Source: Thysanoteuthis rhombus (taxonomy: Eukaryota > Mollusca > Cephalopoda > Oegopsida > Thysanoteuthidae). Taken from it: DNA of 64,000 nt. The notes under the pieces are model-generated. The model made no database searches, was not told the origin of the DNA, and worked only from the letters and a program-made list of their open reading frames with translations. Of this stretch, positions 56,560-64,000 are shown piece by piece. Made by a program: the position numbers and the translations under genes. How positions within the stretch are numbered: position 1 is the stretch's first letter; every line of letters starts with the position of its first letter. The stretch lies in NCBI GenBank assembly GCA_963457665.1, contig OY735203.1, positions 25,138,634-25,202,633 on the forward strand, read 5' to 3'.

Positions 56560-56830
56560 TCTTTAGCTAGACCCCTCTATCATTGGCATTGTGGAGCAAA
56601 TACTTCCTGAATTTATATAGCTAGGCAACTATTTCACGTATGATCTTTGGGAAACCACGGTGTGAATCATGATGTCCACTGGTTGTCTGACATTCTTGTA
56701 AAATGCCCAGCCCATTGCCATTTGTGTTTTCTAACTTTTTATACGATATATCGGACTCCTGTCTTTTGTCTAGTATACTGTGCGACATGAACATATCTTG
56801 ATTCAGAATACATTCCATTTAAAAGGCCGT
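56560..56830 (-). pseudogene. RTE-like LINE 3' fragment
   Basis: Shares with 38630-39090 and 61715-62110 the stretches GGACTCCTGTCTTTTGTCT, CCCAGCCCATTGCCATTTG, ATCATGATGTCCACTGGTTG and AATACTTCCTGAATTTATAT. Minus-strand frame carries stops and indels. Confidence 0.6.
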
Positions 56831-57464
56831 CACAAACTGCTATACATTTTTAACTCTTAATTGATTGAATATTCCTATCTATGCACTTTATGAACAGACA
56901 CAATCATACATAATGGAGTTCAAAAAACTTTGCACCTAGATTTGGTAGTGATTAGAATTAATGAACTTTATGGTCACATTTCCAACACATCTTACAAATT
57001 ACATGATGCTGCAAAAAAAAAAAAAAAAAAAATAAAAAAAAAAAAATAAATAAATAAACCAATTCTAATACACTCATGCCCAAGGTGATATGAATGTGTG
57101 CATATGTACGCATGTGTTGTGTGTGTATAGATGTGTCATCATCATCATCCAATGTAAATTGACTGGACAAAGGCTTTTCCAATCTCCGTAATTTCGTAAT
57201 TTCGCTAACCTCTACCATGTATGTGCCTACACACACATACATGTGAGTGAAAGCACACGTATAGGAACCTCCAATCAATTAAAAGAGTTAAAAAATATTC
57301 CTCCCGAGCAGCTCACAATAGGTTTTTCTAGTAACTTTTCATGCCTAACTAATCTAATCAGCTTTATTTTTAGACTGACAATCAGATTATAGTATCAGCC
57401 GAGTAGTCAAATTGGGATGGTGCAGCGAGGAGGGTGTTCAGCGTATATGTACTTCTCAATTTCC

Positions 57465-57560
57465 AGGTTTTAGAAACTATCAACCAATACTGTCAAGATA
57501 GGTTTCTTCAGTTTTCAAGTGATTCTATCTGCATTGCTGGCTATGTAACATATTCCTTTT
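57465..57560 (-). repeat. Family A right-end fragment
   Basis: TTTTAGAAACTATCAACCAA, TACTGTCAAGATAGGTTTCT, TCAGTTTTCAAGTGATTCTA and GCATTGCTGGCTATGTAAC correspond to the reverse-oriented right end of family A; the remainder of the element is missing. Confidence 0.6.
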
Positions 57561-58004
57561 TGTACAACACAAGAATTCTGTACCCAAATTTGAGTGATAA
57601 TGGGAGGGGGCTCTATTGAGATTTACGCAGAATTTTTTTTTACATTATTAGAATTGAGCCTATCTGATGACACTACGATATATATATCTATATATATAAA
57701 CAAATTATAAATTGCGTTATACTATATAGAAACTTATCAGAAATGATTTCCTTTACCTTGTAAGCTAGATTTTAAAACTCATTTCCATTGTAGTATCATA
57801 ATCTTTCCATTTACATATTGAATAAACTAAGAAAAAAATTACAAATTACATAAATTTGTATTGATGAGGTGAGGCAACATATTCAAATGCATCGAATGAA
57901 AGTAAAAAAGAATCTGATGAATTTAAAAAAGCAACTGAATTCTCAGAGAGAATTTAGGATTGTTCTAGATATACTACACCAACAGTCTATCATATGTAAG
58001 TACG

Positions 58005-58135
58005 CTAATAAGTCTGTAGCCTAATGATGAAAAAAGCATTCATTTTTCAACATAATCACCTCCTTTGTCAATGCACTTAATTTAATAGTGAATATCATTA
58101 ATCATATAGATCGAAAAATATACAATGAAAATTAC
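58005..58135 (-). pseudogene. Mariner-type transposase C-terminal remnant 3 with end sequence
   Basis: Minus strand reads IKCIDKGGDYVEK followed by a stop, the clearest match in the window to the mariner C-terminus. Beyond the stop lies GGCTACAGACTTATTAG, probably the terminal inverted repeat; its mirror form AATAAGTCCGTAGCCTGAC occurs at 28527. The catalytic part is absent. Confidence 0.7.
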
Positions 58136-58194
58136 AGATCAAAATTCCACTAATAACTGATCCAACCTCATAAATCCTACTTCAAACTGGTCCA

Positions 58195-58400
58195 CTTGTT
58201 TCAGTTATAAATTGCATGGATCCCCAGAGATGACATGTGAAACTGAGGCCAGCAGAATACAAGATGGAAAGATGAACTAAATAACTTGAGAAATTATTAG
58301 TTCCGCAACATCCATGATAGAGAGGTCTGGCAAATCTTACGGAAAGTTTATGTCTAATGACAGACCATTAAAAAACTGATTATGATGATGATGTATAATG
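58195..58400 (+). pseudogene. RTE-like LINE 3' end, short
   Basis: TGGATCCCCAGAGATGACAT, AGAATACAAGATGGAAAGAT, ATCCATGATAGAGAGGTCTG and GTTTATGTCTAATGACAG match the last ~200 bp of the 53205 fragment, ending in a GATGATGATG tail typical of RTE-like insertions with microsatellite ends. Confidence 0.6.
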
Positions 58401-60095
58401 GAGTCCCCTATTTTTGTCTGTAAAAAGCAGGGATTTCATTTTCATGTACTGGCTTACCCCGTTATCTGAAAGTAAAGCATGCCTATAAAAATCTTTCGTT
58501 AGCTGAAATGGCGCAAAGCAAATATTAATTAAATTTTTGAGAGTTCCCAGATGATGTTGCATTAGGTTGACTCAAAGGTTGGGTTGGTGGGAGGTAAAGG
58601 AGACTAGAGTATAGGAGAGCAAGGAAAAAGGTGCATGCTGCCAAACAAATTCTGAATGCCTTTTTGATTTTCACCATTCTTTGTAAAAGTGAGGAAGTGG
58701 TATAAAGCCACCTTTTGAAAAAAATATATTGCAATGGAGAGTGTAAAATGATTAATTTTCAGTTTGCTTGTTCCTGAATGTGGATATCTTTGTATCCCTA
58801 AGAGGGGCAAAGATGAGGGTTAGTGTGGTGAAACTATCTACCAGCTATATACACACACAAAAGCATAGTCTAGCTCAGGGTATCTCAAAATTTTTTTTCT
58901 TTCATTCATGATCCCTTCTGATTGAACAAAAATTTTTACATCCCCTCAATTCGTCTCTATTTTTAGTTGCTTTTTATTGCAATTTTGACCGGTGCCATCA
59001 TTTTACAGCTATGAGTAAACAGTGCAATTAGGAATGAAGAGAGAGCCCAAGGTGAAAATCAAACACACCCTCTAGATCATAAAGATCTCCCTCACATATT
59101 GTTAGGTACTAAGAAGACTAAGTATTAGTCTTTAAAGTCGTAACCTAACAGTAGTGAAATAAATAAATAGAGGAATTGTCAAAAATTATAATGTATTTAT
59201 CAACTATAAGTATAATGTACAATGTATGATATAAGAAAAAAAAATTACTTTTTGAAAATAAATAAAACATAAGACTGAAATTTTTAAAATTTAGTCGAGT
59301 GAATAGCATCAAGCCATTTGACATTTAGCATCACAAAGAGTACATATGGAGATTTAAAAGAAAAAGAAAAAAAATCAAGTTCTTATCATTCTTTGAAAAG
59401 AGATTTCCAAATATTTCTGCGACCCCCAATAGTCTTTCTGTGGTCCTCCAAGGGATCCGAACCCGAAGCATGATCTCGCTAAGCAAAAGTATTCATAGAT
59501 ACAGACTAGCTCACCGTATGAGTAAATTATGTGCTTTGTTGATACCAACTTAAGCAGTATCTGTTCCATAAGTAAATTTTTTGGTGCGTGGAGCATTTTC
59601 CATCCATAATATGAAACTATGGTTTCAAAGTATTGGTTACTTTTCTTCAGTGTTGCCAATTTATATATTTTATATCTAAATTTACATAATTCCATTTTTT
59701 TCAAGAATTTATCTTTATTAGATTTCCCTGAAACTGCTGATGTAAAAAACTTCAAACTCTACACCGTCTAGTGTGCAGCTGACCAATATATCTGGCGAAT
59801 GTCAACTTCGTACAATTGTCGAGTAATTATGAACAGAGCACACACAGACTTATCCCATAAACAGACAGAGATTTCTTCAATTGTATTTAGATAGACATAA
59901 GTACCAAAATTATACAGTTGTGTATAATGTATTTTGACCTTTGATTCTGACACAAAATTTCTCACATTGTACACAAATAAATTGGGTAAATCCCCAAAAG
60001 ACAATTGATCTGTTATTTGGATATCGGGGATTTAGACAAATTGGATTAAAGCTTAAGGTCAAGATATATACATTTTTCTAAATACTTGCAAGTCA
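58401..60095. other. Non-coding stretch; possible old DNA-transposon end
   Basis: CTCAGGGTATCTCAAAATTTT near 58874, followed by CATTCATGATCCC, resembles the 'CAGGGGTTCTCAAACTTTTT..CATGACCCC' ends of many non-autonomous DNA transposons, but no matching inverted end was found. The 126-codon minus open frame at 59375-59755 has no recognised motif. Confidence 0.35.
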
Positions 60096-60103
60096 ACAAA
60101 TCA

Positions 60104-60531
60104 GCGGTTAGTCTGTCCCTCTATTAGAAACAGTCAACATAGGTTTCTTCAGTTTTCAAGTTGGTTGGTATGTATGTATGTATGATGCACACTGACCACG
60201 CCAATGAAGCTAGAGGGCTGAAAACTTCAATATCTATGGTTTATTTTGTGTAGAAATTTTTTTTTCTTACATATCACCTGCCTTTAGGTTTTTAGAGTAT
60301 ATGTGTTTGTGTGTGTGTAGGGGGTTCAATCTTCAACGCAAGTTCATGTTAAATCGGTCCCTTAGTGTCCAACAGCATTCACACTTTTTTTTCTAATTAG
60401 GCTTTTTTTTTGAGTGATCTCTACAAAAAAGGCGAGAGAAGTAACTTATTCCTTGATCAGCCCAAATATGGCATGCTGCCAAAAGACATTAGTCACATGA
60501 TGGTTTCTATTGAGTAACTAACCAGACCTGT
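60104..60531 (-). mobile_element. Family A inverted-repeat element, most complete copy
   Basis: Plus-strand left edge GGTTAGTCTGTCCCTCTATT AGAAACAGTCA; right edge, reversed, GGTCTGGTTAGTTACTCAAT AGAAACCATCA. These form imperfect terminal inverted repeats of about 30 bp. Inside: AACATAGGTTTCTTCAGTTT, GGTATGTATGTATGTATGAT, AACGCAAGTTCATGTTAAAT, CAACAGCATTCACACTT and CATGCTGCCAAAAGACATTA. No open frame of size, so non-autonomous. Confidence 0.8.
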
Positions 60532-60539
60532 TTCTCATA

Positions 60540-61710
60540 GAATCAATTCAATGCACCTAACGACTGATCACTAGGAAAGCTGACTTTTACACTTTGACCA
60601 ATTTAGAATAATCAATAAGAAAAAAAAACAAACAAACAAACCAATGTAGGGTGGATAATTTAAACAAAAGCATTCAAATTTAAATTATAATAAACAAAAT
60701 TGCAAAAATTGAGTTTTTGAACACAGCTTTCGACTGAATCTAATTTTGCTTGTTCAAGAAAAAATAGTTTTCATGAATAAGTAACTATACAAAGTCCTAA
60801 ACAATCCAAAAGTGTATCAGTCTATAAAGATGTACTGGTTGGTCCTGTGTTTTATTCATATTTCATTTGAAAACCTTCAAGGTTCATCACATATACATGC
60901 CAAATTTGTGTGGGAAAATCAGACTTTTAGTAATGCATAGAAATAGATGGAAATCAGTTTATTATTTATTATCAAAGTGAAAGCAAATGCAGACCACCCA
61001 CAATTCTTTTTCATTTTTTTTTTTTGTGAAAGGTCAAATCATACATAAATTTTGCACACATGCAGCCTACATGGGGTCTACTGGAACTGTTTGGGACACT
61101 GGATAGAGTCCAAAGTTCAACAAGTTGTACGACAAAAAATTGATCGATTTAAAATAATATGATAGATCCCAAGTCCTGAATCATAGGATATTGTGCATCT
61201 TGGAATACCAGTGATTGGTGGTCTAAAACCAAAAATTAATTGAAGCTTATGATTTAGGATCAGTCCCTCAGCAGCACCACCCCACTGCACTGAGGTGTAT
61301 GCCCTGAAGGAATAGCGCAATTTCTGGATGACCTACCATGAATTGAGATTTCGAGTTGCGTGAGTGTACAGTCTTAGTCCCGCTGCTAAGACGCCCCAGA
61401 AATGGGTACATCATTAACTTTTATGATGAAAGCATGGAACTTACCATTAAGAAACTCCCCTAAATGTAACATTTTTAGACATGGAGCAAAGCAAAATTCA
61501 TCACTGAAGCCAAGTACTGTGCATGTCAAAAAAAACCCTCGTATAGAAACAGGGCTCACAGTAGAAATGATTGTCAAAGCTCTATATTGAATGGAGTCAG
61601 TCTGAAATATTCTGCAGTATGATCAGACCCTATGGAATGGGGATCCATTATGCAAAACATTTTTTTGATAAAATTCATCCAAGAATAATGGTATAACCAA
61701 GTTCAATGAA
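60540..61710. other. Non-coding, no feature recognised
   Basis: AT-rich, with overlapping open frames of about 62-67 codons on both strands around 61117-61590 that lack any motif. No repeat family from the rest of the window recurs here. Confidence 0.55.
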
Positions 61711-61714
61711 ATAT

Positions 61715-62112
61715 GTAATCATCATTGATATCAGTCTCTTAATATCCATCATTTGACATAGACCTTCCCCAGGATTCGCCACACCTCTCTATCATGAGTA
61801 TCAAAGAGTGAATACTTTCTGAATTTGTCTAGTTTGTCTCTCCATCTTGTATTCTGCAGGCCTCGGTAGCGCATGTGATTTCTGGGGATCCATGTTATAA
61901 GTCCTGATGTCTATCAGTTGTCTGCCATTCTTGCAACATGATCAGCCTATTGCCATTTGAGTTTTCTAGTGGATACTATGATGTCTTGGACTCCTGTTTT
62001 CTCTCTGATATACAGTGCTGTCTTGTAATTTCTCCTTGTGAGGTTGAGCATGATTCTTTCATGTGCACATTGTATGCTTCTCACTATTGACAGTGACAGC
62101 TTAGGCATGCCT
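61715..62112 (-). pseudogene. RTE-like LINE 3' fragment next to the minisatellite
   Basis: Parallels 38650-39000 in the order: AATATCCATCATTTGACATA, CCCCAGGATTCGCCACACCT, ACTTTCTGAATTTGTCTAGT, TCTGCCATTCTTGCAACATG, TTGCCATTTGAGTTTTCTAG, ACTCCTGTTTTCTCTCTGAT and GCACATTGTATGCTTCTCA. Minus-strand coding frame is broken. The 37-bp tandem array starts about 6 bp beyond. Confidence 0.65.
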
Positions 62113-62117
62113 TAGTT

Positions 62118-63982
62118 CAGAGGTTCACAGAACGAGATCCAGACATATAGATTAATTTAGATCACAAAACGAGATCCAGACATATAGATTAATTTAGATC
62201 ACAGAATTAGATCACAGAACAAGATCCAGACATATAGATTAATTTAGATCACGGAATGAGATCCAGACATATAAATTAATTTAGATCACAGAACGAGATC
62301 CAGACATATAGATTAATTTAGATCACAGAATGAGATCCAGACATATAAATTAATTTAGATCACAGAACGAGATCCAGACATATAGATTAATTTAGATCAC
62401 AGAATTAGATCCAGACATATAGATTAATTTAGATCACAGAACGAGATCCAGACATATAGATTAATTTAGATCACAGAACGAGATCCAGACATATAGATTA
62501 ATTTAGATCACAGAACGAGATTCAGACATATAGATTAATTTAGATCACAGAATGAGATCCAGACATATAAATTAATTTAGATTACAGAATGAGATCCAGA
62601 CATATAAATTAATTTAGATCACAGAACGAGATCCAGACATATAGATTAATTTAGATCACAGAATTAGATCACAGAATTAGATCACAGAACGAGATCCAGA
62701 CATATAGATTAATTTAGATCACAGAATTAGATCCAGACATATAGATTAATTTAGATCACAGAACGAGATCCAGACATGTAGATTAATTTAGATCACAGAA
62801 TGAGATCCAGACATATAAATTAATTTAGATCACAGAACGAGATCCAGACATATAAATTAATTTAGATCACAGAATTAGATCACAGAACGAGATCCAGACA
62901 TATAGATTAATTTAGATCACAGAATTAGATCCAGACATATAGATTAATTTAGATCACAGAACGAGATCCAGACATGTAGATTAATTTAGATCACAGAATG
63001 AGATCCAGACATATAAACTAATTTAGATCACAGAACGAGATCCAGACATATACATTAATTTAGATCACAGAATTAGATCACAGAACGAGATCCAGACATA
63101 TAGATTAATTTAGATCACAGAATGAGATCCAGACATTTAAATTAATTTAGATCACAGAACGAGATCCAGACATATAGATTTAATTAGATCACAGAACGAG
63201 ATCCAGATATATAGATTAATTTAGATCACAGAATGAGATCCAGACATATAGAATTATTTAGATCACAGAACGAGATCCAGACATATAGATTAATTTAGAT
63301 CACAGAACGAGATCCAGACATATAGATTAATTTAGATCACAGAATTAGATCCAGACATATAGATTAATTTAGATCACAGAACGAGATCCAGACATGTAGA
63401 TTAATTTAGATCACAGAATGAGATTCAGACATATAAATTAATTTAGATCACAGAACGAGATCCAGACATATAAATTAATTTAGATCACAGAATTAGATCA
63501 CAGAACGAGATCCAGACATATAGATTAATTTAGATCACAAAACGAGATCCAGACATATAGATTAATTTAGATCACAGAACAAGATCCAGACATATAGATT
63601 AATTTAGATCACAGAACGAGATCCAGACATATAGATTAATTTAGATCACAGAACGAGATCCAGACATATAGATTAATTTAGATCACAGAACGAGATCCAG
63701 ACATATAGATTAATTTAGATCACAGAACGAGATCCAGACATATAGATTAATTTAGATCACAGAACGAGATCCAGACATATAGATTAATTTAGATCACAGA
63801 ACGAGATCCAGACATATAGATTAATTTAGATCACAGAACGAGATCCAGACATATAGATTAATTTAGATCACAGAATGAGATCCAGACATATAGATTAATT
63901 TAGATCACAGAACGAGATCCAGACATATAGATTAAATCAGATCACAGAACGAGATCCAGACATATAAATAAAATTAGATCAC
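62118..63982. repeat. 37-bp minisatellite, about 50 units
   Basis: Unit AGATCACAGAACGAGATCCA / GACATATAGATTAATTT, spacing 37 bp (for example GATCACAG at 63681 and 63718). Three main variants differ in the first half (GAACGAG, GAATGAG, GAATTAG) and the second half (ATAGATT or ATAAATT). Several units carry a 15-bp extension, AGATCACAGAATTAG, repeated before the next GATCACAG. Single-base variants are scattered; units in 63560-63900 are nearly identical. Both array ends lie within the window. No open frame runs through it. Confidence 0.95.
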
Positions 63983-64000
63983 ATTGTTGAATATTTTGAT

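Noticed and set aside
57130-57175. Minus-strand TLDDDDD as a candidate for the PERK 'TLDG' N-terminal blade
   Set aside because: It is a CATCATCATCATC microsatellite translated in one frame; flanks do not match PERK and lack splice sites.
58866-59470. DNA transposon with CTCAGGGTATCTCAAAATTTT end
   Set aside because: Only one end resembles a known type; no matching inverted end could be found, so it is mentioned only as a possibility.
59375-59755. 126-codon minus-strand open frame
   Set aside because: No family motif, Leu/Tyr/Lys-rich composition as expected for AT-rich DNA, and no splice-linked partner. I could not identify it as the missing PERK exon.
62118-63982. CRISPR-like array
   Set aside because: Units are contiguous 37-bp repeats with no unique spacers, in a eukaryotic context; a minisatellite.

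Overview
The window is AT-rich eukaryotic DNA with long homopolymer and (TA)n runs and many dispersed repeats. It carries one recognisable host gene, split into sixteen exons on the minus strand between 44445 and 10005. The exons join into one open frame of 940 codons plus stop. The frame encodes the ER-stress eIF2-alpha kinase PERK (EIF2AK3) without its extreme N-terminus: ER-luminal sensor, one transmembrane helix, and a cytosolic kinase split by a long acidic insert. All fifteen introns between these exons are GT-AG, and phases match at every junction. The exon(s) for the signal peptide and first part of the luminal domain were not found and probably lie upstream, beyond the last recognised exon or outside the window.

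The organism is a metazoan with a compact-exon, large-intron gene. The mixture of tRNA-derived SINEs, RTE-like LINE tails, mariner remnants, small inverted-repeat elements and a Ty1/copia LTR element fits an invertebrate, possibly a lophotrochozoan such as a mollusc or cephalopod. That placement is inference and has not been tested by search.

Layout. 1-10004: non-coding sequence downstream of the gene (3' UTR and/or intergenic), with repeat family A copies, a family B inverted-repeat element at 8380-8549 and a three-copy 37-bp tandem repeat near 9124. 10005-21855: kinase exons. 23613-29302: juxtamembrane and transmembrane exons. 30962-44445: luminal-domain exons. The introns hold mariner C-terminal remnants (20.4-20.9 kb), a family B element (27.7 kb), a tRNA-like SINE (34.3 kb), a 3x tandem unit (36.15 kb), a LINE tail next to a family C inverted-repeat element (38.6-39.4 kb) and a repeat pair flanking the second luminal exon. 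44446-64000: no recognised host exon, but a dense mobile-element area. It has an interrupted family A copy (44.9-45.8 kb), a 2-kb-spaced inverted repeat (46.5/48.6 kb), an internally deleted copia element with both LTRs inside an older repeat (50018-52837), SINE and LINE fragments (53-62 kb), a complete family A element (60.1-60.5 kb) and a 37-bp minisatellite of about fifty units (62118-63980).

Most interesting points: a kinase glycine-loop substitution (Ser for the first Gly) whose AGT codon could be turned to Gly by a single A-to-I edit; a NAGNAG tandem acceptor in the luminal domain; an apparently unnamed inverted-repeat family with at least a dozen copies or fragments; a 780-bp diverged duplication on either side of the final exon; and the minisatellite with linked unit variants.
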